Source: Agapanthus africanus (taxonomy: Eukaryota; Streptophyta; Magnoliopsida; Asparagales; Amaryllidaceae). From it: 64,000 nucleotides of DNA. The translations under genes were made by a program, and so were the position numbers. The notes beneath the pieces are model-generated. The model made no database searches, was not told the DNA's origin, and was given only the letters and a program-made list of their open reading frames with translations. Positions 10,005 through 20,119 of this stretch are shown here, piece by piece (the first letter of the stretch is position 1; each line of letters starts with the position of its first letter). The stretch spans positions 2,190,001 through 2,254,000 of the forward strand of contig CM057351.1 of assembly GCA_030015575.1 (NCBI GenBank), written 5' to 3'.

Positions 10005-11255
10005 TGTTGGGGTCAAAATTTGCACCCCGGTTGACCAAGTCAAAGTCAAGGTCAACCCCAAGCCAGGCGGGCCCAAGCCCAAGCAAGTGGGCCAATGCCT
10101 GGGTCGAGCCCGAACACGAAGCGTCCGGCATTCCGCCATACCAAAATAAAATCATGTATCGAATAATTTTGATGTAATTTTTTGTGCATGAATGTATGCA
10201 AAATAGGCATAAAGCCAATTTTTTGTAAGCTCATGGCTTATGTGCAAAAAGAAATAGCACATGAGACATGGGATGAGCCAAATGCCATTTTTTGTAAAGC
10301 CCGAGGGGCTATATGCAAATATGTAAGCCTATATAAGGCAACATGATGATGAATAAAGGATATGCTTTTTCATTCCCCTCAAAATCTAGGTTTTGTATCT
10401 CTTTCTCCTTTCTAAAGGTTCTAAACCTTCTTTTTTTTTTTGAATTAAATCAAGAGTTTTACACTTCCTTTTCCAAAACTAATTAGTTTTTCACCACAAA
10501 ACCCACAAAGGGGAGCTTAGATCTCCCATCAGATCTCAAAAAAAAGAGATTTTTAAAATCTCACATCTCTTGATCTTCAAGATCCGCCAACAGAGGAGGA
10601 AGAAGGAGGCCCATCTCCGAAACCCCATTTTAGGGAAGACCCAGGGCTCCAAAGAAGAACCCCTTTCATCAACTCCAAAACATATTAGGAGTTTAACTCC
10701 ACTCTAAATCCTCTTTTGGGATTTTAAATCCTTTTTCTGGGACTAAAAGCCCCATTTTCCTCGCCGGCGCCCAAGCGTTCAAGCGCTCAGCGCCCATGTA
10801 CCAGGCACGTGGTGCACTAGCGCTCGAGCGCTCAAGCGCCCAGTGCCCACGTGCCGGACACATGGTGCGCTAGCGCTCGAGCCTGGCGCTCAAGCGCCTG
10901 GCTCCCACGTGTCGAACACATGGTGCGCTAGCACTTGAGCGCAAGCTCGAGCGCCTTGCGCTCCAGCGCCCAGCGCCCACGTGCCGGGCACATGGTGCGA
11001 TAGCGCTCGAGCGCCTAGCGCTCAAGCGCCCTGCGCCCACGTACCGAGCACGTGGTGTGATAGCGCTCGAGCGCCTAGCGCTCAAGCGCCCTGCGCCCAC
11101 GTGCCGAACACGTGGTGCGATAGCGCTCGAGCGCCTAGCGCTCAAGCGCCCTGCGCCCACGTGCCGAGCACGTGGTGCGCCAGCGCCCAGCGCTCGCGTG
11201 TTAGACATGCGAGGCGCTGGCCCCCACGCATCCTTTGGATGCTTTTTCCCTTATA

Positions 11256-11288
<33 letters not shown>

Positions 11289-11714
11289 ATACATATACAC
11301 ACAAACACACACATACACACACACATACTCTACAACACTGTCCCTCTCCAAAAAAAATTGGGCCGGGGCGCTGCCCCGCACCCTGCAAGGGGGCTGCTAG
11401 CCCCCTTGATCCCCAGCCCGCTATCCGGGTAGTGAGACCCCCGTAAAAACTCTGCGAGGCCTCCGACATATCCAAAACCCCTTCAAAACACAACACGGCA
11501 CGTTGAGTTCGCATGACCAGTTTAACCCGTCAATTGCAGGTTCCCTCGCTCCAAAGGCGAGGGGTAATTAACGGCAGCTTAGTCCGCGGCTGTCGAAGAT
11601 TTGGGTCCCCACAATCAATAAACCTCAGCCTACCCTAGGCAGGGGGAATCTGTAATGCGTCCGACAAGCGCGTGCGTATTCCCATCTCAATGGGGTGACG
11701 AAAAATACCGTACA
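10005..11714 (+). mobile_element. 3' LTR of element A
   Basis: It begins TGTTGGGGTC, ends CCGTACA and is followed by the GTCGC duplication. Its TATA box CTATATAAGG is at about 10329-10338. It is 1710 bp against 1465 bp for the 5' LTR; the excess is mostly the extra 60-bp units (10974-11213) and an expanded TATG/CA microsatellite (about 11253-11330). The element is probably not very young, since point differences and indels between the LTRs are frequent. Confidence 0.93.
10974..11213 (+). repeat. 60-bp CACGTG-rich tandem repeat inside the LTR
   Basis: GCGCCCACGT recurs at about 10974, 11034, 11094 and 11154, 60 bp apart. Each unit holds a hairpin of CCACGTGC-type arms around a 3-nt loop and the palindromes AGCGCTCGAGCGC and TAGCGCT. 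CACGTG is the plant G-box core. LTR1 has related but fewer units near 1966-2100. Confidence 0.88.
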
Positions 11715-11719
11715 GTCGC
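11715..11719. other. Target-site duplication GTCGC of element A, right copy
   Basis: It is identical to 1135-1139 and directly follows the CA end of the 3' LTR. The antisense exon resumes immediately after it. Confidence 0.95.
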
Positions 11720-13617
11720 CTCTTGTTCAAAATGGCAAAGGAAAATGGCACTTTGCTCAACCCATGCAGCCCGCTGGGAGTTCGAAGCCAACACTTCTGA
11801 AGAAGGACACTTGAGCTCAATCTCATGCAGACATGACTCGATCTGTCTGCAGTAATTAACCCAAGATTTGACGACGCCTTTGCTATGGAAGTGCACAAGC
11901 GTCGCCAACATCGGATTAACCTCAGCAGCAAAATCAGCAGCGAGTGCTGGGGCCTCCGCGTAAAGCTCCTCGATGGATTCATTCAACATGCATAGGCTGG
12001 TCACAGCGCCCTTGGAAAATGGACGTCTGGAAAAGGGCCCTGCCGGCATTAAGATGTGAGACTCGAAGGGAGCTGGAGTCGACGCAATTGCTGCAAAACA
12101 AATCATAGTCAGACGTCGGCTCAAGAGATAAAGGAGATGTAAGAGCGATGAAGACTACTATACCGGCTACGACAGATGGCAGAGTTAGGATTACTGGTGG
12201 CGCGACGATTCTCTCGTCCCCTCCTTCAATTTGTAGTGCTGCAATCAATTCAAAATTAACAACGACATGGTCGTCCGTAAAAGAAAGGAAAGGATGTCGG
12301 TTAAAAAAACTATACTCACCGACACCAGCAGGTAAAGTGACTTCCGACTGGAAGGAGAAATGCGGGTTCAACACCTGATACAGATGATCAAAGAGAACTC
12401 CTACAAGGTTGTGATGATACATGGTCAGTACAAGAAAGACGGTGGTCATAGTTCAATCAAATGGATCGCAAATCTATACCTTCCAGCATCATGGAGGAAA
12501 TAGGAGAAGGCGAGGGAGCAACCGTCATGTCAGCGACCGCAAGTGTTTCAGATGACACAATCTCAATATTCGCTACACCTACAAATAAAATACCGTCATA
12601 AAATGCTAAAAAGGATTGCGAAACAAAAGTAAACAGCGACTCGAGACCTACCTGATGGGTCATCAGCCAAAATTGCGACGGAAGCATCTCTGGGCGTTGC
12701 GGTTTCTTCGCTCTCCTTCAGTGGAATGGTTTCAGCGCCAGTGGCTTCATCCCCTGATTCTACAAGAGCCATCGTGACACTCGCAATGCCATGCGATGGC
12801 GGGGAACCGCAGAGGGAAAGAGCGGCGGTTTGGACAGTCCTGGACTCCCAAGAGAGAGTAGCCGCTTCAGGCTCAGTAGCTGCCGTCATCTTACTTACCG
12901 CCTCATCGCCAGGACTTGACCCTGCAGAATATGATATGTGAGAATTTGAAGATCAAATTCTAATAAAAAGACCCAGTATTATGTTACCTTGGGGCGGCTT
13001 TGCAGTTTCCTCCCGAGCCGCGCGCACAACTTGTCTATGGACGGTAGACAGGGCAACTGGAGCATCTTCGGAAGAAATAGCGACGGATGGAGTAGCGCTT
13101 GAACCTGCACCCACAGCCAAGCTGACATCACGTTCCCTTGCCGCACGCTTTCTGCGCTTCTTGTCAGCCTTGGCAGTGAGAAAAGACCTCCGTCAAAGTG
13201 ACGTCACCGTCCGAGCCAGGAGCTACCTCTGGAGCCGTTACGACATCCGTCATCGGCTGCTTAAGCGAAGCCTCTTTCGGCAATACTGGAGGAGCTGGGA
13301 CTTCAGCAGCCGGCCCTGGAAGCATCACCACGCTACCCTGCGGGATCGGCACTGCACTCGGGATAACCTGAGTCGAGGTAGTCCCTGCAATAAGATGAAA
13401 AAGAAGGGTCAGACTACCCAAGTAGAAAAGGGGAATGAAGGCACAGTGAGCCGAAGTATACCGAGGCCCAAGGAAGTTTTACGAAGCCTCTCTTCCTCTT
13501 TAAAAGTCTTGAGGGAAGCTGTGAGAGCCTCTTCGGCGGAGATACCTGTTGAAGAAGAAAGCGTCAGTCAAAGAATAATAATTAAAATAGCCGCGGAAAG
13601 ATATGACCGAAGGATAC
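11720..13617 (-). pseudogene. Small 3' exons and introns of the antisense PMD gene
   Basis: Seven exon parts alternate with short GT-AG introns. Exon 13545-13462 begins in the phase left by the previous exon and encodes ISAEEALTASLKTFKEEE-like sequence. Exon 13384-12988 holds a Pro/Val/Glu-rich stretch and then a basic KADKKRRKRAARER patch that could be a nuclear localisation signal. Exon 12921-12652 is Thr/Glu/Ser-rich. The last large exon (12090-11720) encodes a region that leads into the coiled coil at 801-1139. A frameshift near 13175 is needed to keep the basic patch in frame. Confidence 0.7.
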
Positions 13618-15900
13618 CTGATTGTGCGATGGTGATTAATGCTGCTTCATCGCGAGCTAGTTGCTTTGAAACCGCGATGGCAGCCTCTGGATCGGTATCA
13701 TCCGGCGCCATAAATAAACCCTCGTTGGTCCCGTACTCACTTAGGCCCTCACTGTAAGGAGCATGAGGCTCCTGGCCGAATACAACGTCTACAGAAAGTA
13801 TCGACTTCTTTTTCTTCTGTGAGCAAGTGCTGGTTGCCCATAACACGAGCTTGCGCTTGGTGGGCAATTTAGGGCGACGAGTCCCTATCTCCGCACCCAC
13901 GCCAGACTTAGGAGACGCCACAGCTACCGCTTTACAGGCACGCAGGGTAGGGGCATATCAGGTATAACGCGCGGGACCACCACTGCAGCAGCTTCTCTTA
14001 GGGGAGGATGAACGATGGTCCGTCGCTTCAAGAGAACGGATGGGTTACCAGCGGGGGTGGTGCCCTTGCGATCAAGCAATAATCACTTTTCTTCCCTAAT
14101 GACGGCGTCCATCGAATGTTGATACCATGCCACATATGCGTTCAAGATTTGCGGAACACAACTCGGCTCACTGATAAAGAAATTGGAGCCGGTGTTCAAC
14201 CGCATAAAATGGTGTAATGCATTGCGAATACCTTCTTCTGTGGAAACTGGCTCAGCTAAGAAGGCCTCGAGCGGGATGCCCTGATTATAGCTTGATTGCT
14301 GGGCGAAACAGTACGGATTGTACCTCATGAGCAACGCCGAATCATTCTGCCTAAACACGAGAAAGCCCGGCTTGATTGAATATAGATGAAGAATCTTCCT
14401 AGCTTTCAAGGTAGAGGCCCTGTCTTTAAAAGTGTCCCGCAGTGGCTGCACCGTTTTTTGCGGATTCTTTGCCGATGGTTAAAACCTTATCGGCAAAGGT
14501 CATGCCATCCCCAGCCGTACGCGGACGAAGGAGCAAACCCCTAGCCTCCCGCTATGACGGATTTAAAACGGACGCGTCAACTAGGCGCATAATCCGAGGG
14601 AAGTTGTAACTATCGTAGAAACGAGGTCGTTTATGGGCACCAAAAGCGCCAAGTACGTACAGCTAGATCCATGACATAAAATAATGCAACGAGAAAGTGA
14701 CGGGCTATACCCCCGGCTGAGTGGTGTCTGCCGCTAAGCTGAGACCATGGTACAGGTGTGCCAACCCAGCAATCCCGATAGCCACTTTCATTCCCGCAAC
14801 CATACGATGGGCTGGGTAAAAGACTGATGGCCTCATATAATGAGGGTGCATTGGAAGCATGAACCAGTTTAGCCATAAGCCAATGAACCCCAGCATGAAT
14901 GTCTCTTCATCGATGTCCGGAGCAGCAAGCTCCATGAAGGGAACGACAGGAGCAGCCGGAATAAAGAAACTTTTTAAATCCGCCTCCGCCGTCGGTTGGT
15001 TATCCAAACCAAAACCAAACGGATCGTCAAACTTGGCAAACAGCGCAGCTTGCTTTGATAAGGCTTCCGGACGAAGAAAGCGAGCGATGAAGTCTGCGTA
15101 GTTGACTCTATGCCCTCCGGACTCCAGAAATAGACTTTCGTAGATATTCAACACCTTGATCAGGCTCGAGAATTGGTGTTGAATGGCGTTCTCCGGGGTA
15201 AGACCCATTACCATTGATTAGGTGGCGAAGATGTACTCGTCCGGAGGAAGCAGCTCCTCGTAGTGTTCTCCCCTAACGGGTAAGCCAGAGATCTCTGCAA
15301 ACTCCTCTAAAGATATTGAGACTTCTTGATCCGACAGAAGGAAGGTGTGGGTCAGAATATTCCATTGCTCCAAAAAAGCCTTGACCCACCATGCAGAGGG
15401 TGTGGAATATTGGAAGAGGGAAGCGTAAATCGCGGGATACAACCCTAGTTTCAGCAGCTCCGACTTCTTGGCCGACAAAATATAGCGGGCCCACTGCAAA
15501 TAGCCAGCTGGATGGCGAGGAGTTAGGCCTATCATGTACGGCTGTCCCCAAGGGCGCGACTCACCCTGACATATACGCCGCCCCAGAGTATCCAAATTCG
15601 TCGGCGGCTGTACGGGCATCACGGCCATAGAGGGTTGAAGGCAACCCTCTGAGGTCCAGTTGACCTTCTCCACGGCATAGTTCACTGGAGGTGCGTCAGC
15701 ATAAGGGATCGCCGAAATGGGCTCCGAAGGTGCCGCACAAGGAAAGCTCCGTCGGCCCCTGATGATTTGATTGTACCATATGCCCCATAATGAAGATTCT
15801 TTTGGTCCGGGTCGTGATCTTTGATCAACGCGAAGACTTCCCTGTCCACAGGAGCTTCAGCGACGGATGAACGGGAAAGAAATATCGAAAGACATAGTAC
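13618..15900 (-). pseudogene. Plant mobile domain (PMD) exon of the antisense gene
   Basis: A 2.3-kb minus-strand exon starts after the acceptor TTTTCGCGCAG. Around 15450-15220 it reads WWVKAFLEQWNILTHTFLL and then a LEEFAEISGLPV segment, a typical PMD signature. Around 14930-14720 it continues with FMLGFIGLWLNWFMLP and a MRPSVFYPAHRM segment, also PMD-like, and the 14083-14451 part has a PYCFAQQSSYNQGIP motif. In-frame stops (TAA 15218-15220, TAG near 14705 and two more before 14460) and a 1-bp shift near 14460 show it is dead. The family is annotated as 'aminotransferase-like, plant mobile domain'; no catalytic activity is implied. Confidence 0.78.
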
Positions 15901-16644
15901 CTGCGCGAAAAGAACAAAAGTTAGCCGTCAATGCTACAGTTTAAGTTCTGGCATTTGGTACTTTAAATCCGTGCCAAACTGCAATGTAGTGGAAAGGGAC
16001 CAAGAGGGACCCACACAATCTAGATGATGGCTCATCATTAATAAGACAGTCTCATCATTTGATGAGACAATCATTAAATGAGGAAATCCTAAAAGGATTC
16101 TCATTTAATGAGGGCCCCTTGGGCCAAGGAGTAAATCTCCCTTGAGAGCAACGCTCTATAACAGATATGACATCTGTCATAATTAATGATGAAGGGAATA
16201 AAATTCCCCTAAAAAATTCTAAAAGAGCAATGCTCTGCGAAGAAGATGGAATAATCCATCAAAAACCCTAAAGCAAAGCTTTACTGAGTTAAAAACTATG
16301 AGATCTTTAAAATCTGCAAGATGAACTCTAAGAGTTTTTCTTTAATGGGTTAAGAGACCCTAAGAAAGATCTCTTTAGATCTATGATTTCAAGAGAGCAA
16401 AGCTCTGTTAAGAAAACCCTAAAAATTTCTTTAGATCTATGATCTGAAAAGAGCAAGGCTCTGTTAATGGGTGAAACCCTAGATTATGAAGTAATCCCTT
16501 CAAAGATTTAATCTTTACCTAAAATTTTCGACAGGGTTCTGTCTCCAAGAGAGTTCTTAAGACAAAGAGCTATGCTCTGAAAGAGAATTAATTCTCAAAA
16601 GAAAACAAGAAGATGAACAGAGGTCATCTCAAGGGCCAAAGGCT

Positions 16645-16653
16645 CTATTTATA
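16645..16653 (-). promoter_or_regulatory. TATA box on the minus strand upstream of the antisense PMD gene
   Basis: The minus strand reads GCCTATAAATAGAGCC, a textbook plant TATA box. It points toward the PMD gene, whose first recognised exon starts at 15900. Transcription would start about 30 bp further left. The intervening 0.7 kb would then be leader or intron and lies in the hairpin array. No transcript evidence is available. Confidence 0.55.
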
Positions 16654-16840
16654 GGCACCGAGAGCCGTTTCAACTTCTAAGTTGATCCAATGGCGGAGAT
16701 GCTGCCACCGCTGCACTCACGTGTAAGCAACGGTGGGGGGCATTTGTTTCCCCCAATCAGAGCAAAACTCTATTCAAATTTTGAAATTTGAAATGAAGCA
16801 GCGCTTCATAAATGCACCAGCGCTAAATGCGCCAGCGCTA

Positions 16841-17040
16841 AGAGTCAAAGACTCTGATGCAGCGCACACGTGCAAAGCACGAGAGTGCTCGCGCAAGCAG
16901 CACCAGCGCTAAGAGTCTAAAACTCTGATGCGGCGCTCACGTGCAAAGCACGAGAGCGCTAGCGCTAAGCGCGCTAGCACCAAGAGTCAAAGACTCTGAT
17001 GCAGCGCTCACGTGCAAAGCACGAGAGCGTTTGCGCTGGA
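16841..17040. repeat. 71-bp tandem repeat, three copies
   Basis: AGAGTC recurs at 16841, 16912 and 16983, 71 bp apart. Each unit has the hairpin AGAGTC/GACTCT (decayed in the second) and a CACGTGC/GCACG hairpin, plus AGCGCT blocks. It resembles the CACGTG units inside the A/B LTRs in composition but is a different sequence. Confidence 0.85.
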
Positions 17041-17327
17041 ACTAAATGTTCCCCACCCTTGGATTAAAGATCCAACAAAGATGACTAAAAATCATCAAAT
17101 TACCTTTGAAAATTAGAGCACCGTTGGATCAAAAATCCAATGGTGATTAAAAATCACCAAGATACATAATAAGTTCTGTATGGGAAAATATTTTCCCAAT
17201 CTTGTTAAAAACAAGAAGATTGCCTTCTGTAAAACAGAAGCCCTTGGATCAAAAATCCAACGGTGGGAAACATCCCCAAATCAATCAGAGGAAAGATTTT
17301 CTTAACTGATTCAACAAATCAGCCTCC

Positions 17328-17339
17328 CCTATATAAAGG
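17328..17339 (+). promoter_or_regulatory. TATA box on the plus strand
   Basis: CCTATATAAAGG fits a plant TATA box and points right, away from the antisense gene. With the minus-strand TATA at 16645-16653 it would make 16654-17327 a divergent promoter region that contains the 71-bp repeats. Confidence 0.45.
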
Positions 17340-17749
17340 ACCGAAGACTTCAAGTCTTGAAGGGAGGAATCACCCCCCCCCCCAAACTTTGAGAAATTTC
17401 AAAGAGAAGAGCAAGCTCTCGGAAGAAGAATTTCTTCAAGGTAAATAAAATAGAGAGATCAAAACATCGCGTCAGAGAAGAAGAACTTAGTTCTCTTTCT
17501 AAATTATAGATCTATAAGACAGATGTCTTTCATAAAAAGAGATCATAGCATCTCATCATAAAAAGGGAGGAGAAGAACTTAATTCTCTTCGGATCCCAGA
17601 TCCACAAAGACAAAGTCTTTCACAAAAACATAAGAGATTGTAACATCTCCCATAAAAATAAGAACCTTATTCTTAAAGCCACGAGACAAAGTATCTTATA
17701 AACGAGAATTTAATTCTCAGAGCGCAGAATTGATCAAAGTTGCCTAAAA

Positions 17750-18125
17750 AGAGCCTTAGCGCTCCAATTAAAAAGAAGCGTCTTAGCGCTCCAAGACTGG
17801 CACACAACGTCGCAGCGCTCCTAGCAGTCCAATTTAAAGAAGCGCCTTAGCGCTCCAAGTCTGGCGCTCAGCACCCAGCGCTCCAAGCGCTATTTTAAGA
17901 GAAGCGCCCAGCGTTTCACGGTTGGCGCTCAGCGCCAAGCGCACCACGTGCTCCTCACGTGGGCGCTATTTTATAAAGAGCGCTTTGCACTCATTGACTG
18001 GTGCTCAGCGCCAAGCGCGCCACGTGCTCCTCACGTGTGCGCTATCTCACAGGAAGCGCCTTAACACTCTAAGTATGGCGCTCAGCGACAAGCGCACCAC
18101 GTGCTCCTCATGTGGGCGCTGAGGA
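17750..18125. repeat. About 76-bp tandem repeat with CCACGTG
   Basis: CCACGTG recurs at 17944, 18020 and 18097. Units contain GGCGCTCAGCG, CCACGTGCTCCTCACGTG and GCGCTATTTTA. Short open frames here follow the repeat period and are not counted as genes. Confidence 0.8.
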
Positions 18126-18499
18126 AACACAAACTGTTTTTAAAATAAAGCCCAGAGTCATAATAAGTGCTCAACACTCAATAAAAGACAAAAAGGTTGT
18201 TAGAACCCAAACCAATGCTCAGCATTGTTAAATGAAAAAGGACTGAGCCTAATTAAATGTCCAACATTTTAACTGAATGGGCAGAATCCAAGTTGGCCAC
18301 AGATCCCTAATTTAGATTAATCGAGCCCATATACTCATAAATCTTTTTAATTGATCTTAGTCCCAAACTTGACTACAGATCTCCCAACCAACATTGGTTC
18401 AAGAGTATATCTCTTCATACCTCTGATATATGTCGTCGTAATTCTTCAACGTTTTCAGAGAGATGGAGGGTTCCAATAACCAATAACTTTTGGCGCATC

Positions 18500-18760
18500 C
18501 CCAAACGGTTGAACCAAAACCACATAGACTATGGCGTCTTTAAACTGGACTATGATTTCCCTAAAACTTTACGGACTGTGGGGTCCTTAAACTCATGGAC
18601 TATGATGTCCTTAAACTTTATGGACTGTGAGGTCCTTAAACTCATAGACTATGATGTTTTTAAACTTTACAGACTATGACTTCTTTAAACTGTCACGGAC
18701 TGTGATGTCCTTAAACCCATGGACTGCAATATCCCTAAACTAAAACAATTGAGTCCAAAT
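18500..18760 (+). repeat. About 25-bp tandem repeat
   Basis: Units such as TCCTTAAACTTTATGGACTG and TCCTTAAACTCATGGACTA alternate, giving a 24-25-bp period and about a 50-bp dimer. The TTAAACT core is shared with the 30-bp array after gag in element A (6448-6550). Confidence 0.8.
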
Positions 18761-19358
18761 GCTCTTTTGTTGGATCTAAATGATCCTGTTGAGTAGATCT
18801 TAGTCTAAAATTATACTAACGTATCCTTAACAAACGTTTAACTTGATCTTAGTCTCAAATGAGATTAACAATCCTTAAACCCAACCCAAAACCAAATCTA
18901 AGAAAATACGGATTTGGACTAATCCACGCCCTATGGGCGACAACATAATTGGTCTCCATATACAATCCACGGGCAACCAAAAACAAAACAAACACACACA
19001 ACACGAAGTGACCATTTGGAGAAAGAGAAAGTGGTTACCGCGAAGCGGTAGTGTAATTAACTGCAGGGGGTGCGCATGCAGGGAAGAGCGTCCCCACAAT
19101 AAAAAAAACCCCTCGTAAATGAGGGGAATCTGACGAAGTCCGCTACAACGGCCGCATCTTTCTAGACCTCCGATACACGGTACCATAAATCTACTTGGCA
19201 TCTTCGGAGAGGTGGATAGATAAAACCAAATAGCATCTGCCATGTCGTAAAAAGGGCAGTGCATCCCAAAATGTGGGAACCAAAGCAAGTCGCCTTCAAG
19301 CGAAAGAAGATCCATCAATTTCATGCACACGACCCACATATGTGGTGTGCATTTATTG
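18761..19358. other. 3' interior of element B, no gene seen
   Basis: It is similar to the end of A's interior, including a TATACAATCCACGGGC word (compare about 7525) and ATCCATCAATTTCA before the LTR. The open frames on both strands do not resemble known proteins and I treat them as chance. Confidence 0.55.
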
Positions 19359-19370
19359 ATGTGGGCACTT

Positions 19371-20073
19371 TGTTGGGGTCGAAAATTGCACCCCGGTTGA
19401 CCAAGTCAAAGTCCAGATCAACCCTAAGCCAAGTGGGCCCAAGCCCAGATCAAGTGGGCCTAAGCCCAGATCGAGTCCGAACATGAAGCGGCCGGCCCCC
19501 CTCCATGCCAAAATAAAAATCATGTAATAAATAACTTTGATGTAATTTTTTATGCATGAATGTAAGCAAAATGGGCATAACGCCAAATTTTTGTAAATCC
19601 CATGGCTTATGTGCAAAAGAAATGAGCACATGAGGCATGGAATAAGCAAAATGCCATTTTGTAAAGCCCAAAGGGTTATGTGTAAATGTGTAAGCCTATA
19701 TAAGGCAACATGATGATGAATAAAAGATACACTTTTCATTCCTCTCAAAAAGATTAGGGTTTCTGAGCCTCCTTCTCCTTCCTCAAGGTTCTAGACCTTT
19801 TTCCATTTTTTGAATTAAATCAAGAGTTTTACTCTTCCTTTTCCAAAACTAAATAGTTTTTCACCACAAAACCCATAAAGGGGAGCTCAGATCTTCCATT
19901 AAATCTCAAAAAAGAGAGATTTTTAAAATCTCATACTTCTTGTTCTCCAAGATCCGACCAACTGAGGAGGAAGAAGGAGACCCACTTCCAAGAACCCCAT
20001 TTTGGGGAAGCTCCAGGGCTCAAAGGTGAAGCCCCTTTCATCAGCTCCAAAATATCTTAGGAGTTCAACTCCT

Positions 20074-20119
<46 letters not shown>

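Larger units (their letters stand above)
1140..11714 (+). mobile_element. Element A: complete gag-only (TR-GAG-like) LTR retrotransposon
   Basis: Both LTRs are present (1140-2604 and 10005-11714), each TG...CA, with a 5-bp duplication GTCGC outside. Order inside: primer site, degenerate gag, then 3.5 kb of tandem repeats and hairpin cassettes, then a G-rich tract and the 3' LTR. No protease, reverse transcriptase or integrase motif is found, so A is non-autonomous. The gag zinc finger of form CX2HX4HX4C and the primer-site style suggest Tat-lineage affinity. It sits in the last exon of the antisense gene of its sister element B. It contains a nested Athila solo LTR at 4199-5645. Confidence 0.92.
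801..15900 (-). pseudogene. Antisense PMD-domain accessory gene of element B (decayed, split by element A)
   Basis: A minus-strand gene with at least eight exons: 15900-13618, 13545-13462, 13384-12988, 12921-12652, 12578-12480, 12400-12320, 12238-12164, and 12090-11720 joined to 1139-801. Introns are short (about 66-80 bp) with GT and AG ends, and codon phase is kept across the junctions I checked (13617/13546, 13461/13385, 12987/12922). The first long exon encodes a plant mobile domain. The middle exons are low-complexity and acidic with one basic patch, and the last exon ends in a coiled coil. Decay is clear: in-frame stops at 15218-15220 and inside 14460-14707, frameshifts near 14460 and 13175, a stop close to the A insertion site, and the insertion itself. 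PMD genes are known both as host genes (MAIN/MAIL family in Arabidopsis) and inside retrotransposons. Its role in the element is not known. Confidence 0.75.
16024..17718. repeat. Array of consecutive short perfect inverted repeats
   Basis: More than 35 separate stems of 5-9 bp follow one another, each different, with loops of 1-7 nt that are often A-rich. Examples: GTCTCATCA/TGATGAGAC (16049-16068), AATCCT/AGGATT (16085-16099), GATGGA/TCCATC (16245-16260), AAAGATT/AATCTTT (16502-16516), TGGTGATT/AATCACCA (17141-17159), TGGGAAAA/TTTTCCCA (17181-17198), TCTTGTT/AACAAGA (17200-17216), CTTCTGT/ACAGAAG (17224-17240), AAAGAC/GTCTTT (17606-17620), GAGAATT/AATTCTC (17704-17718). AGAGC/GCTCT recurs with different loops at 16145, 16224, 16394, 16450 and 16566. 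There is no long ORF. It lies upstream of the antisense PMD gene. Confidence 0.9.
15985..18490 (+). mobile_element. Possible unrecognised LTR (about 16025-18490)
   Basis: A purine-rich run GGAAAGGGACCAAGAGGGA (about 15990-16008) precedes TGATGGCTCATC at 16025. A plus-strand TATA box CCTATATAAAGG lies near 17328. A TGGCGC-starting primer-site-like sequence begins at 18491. Together these resemble polypurine tract, LTR and primer site. However I could not find matching 5-bp flanks, a clean CA end or a second copy, so this stays a hypothesis. Confidence 0.3.

Noticed and set aside
17922-18122. Short plus-strand ORF in the 76-bp repeats
   Set aside because: Its periodicity equals the repeat; no start context or similarity.
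18875-19339. 154-codon minus-strand ORF rich in Phe, Leu and Cys
   Set aside because: The composition is that of a reversed AT-rich non-coding stretch, no domain is recognised, and it overlaps the 3' interior of element B.
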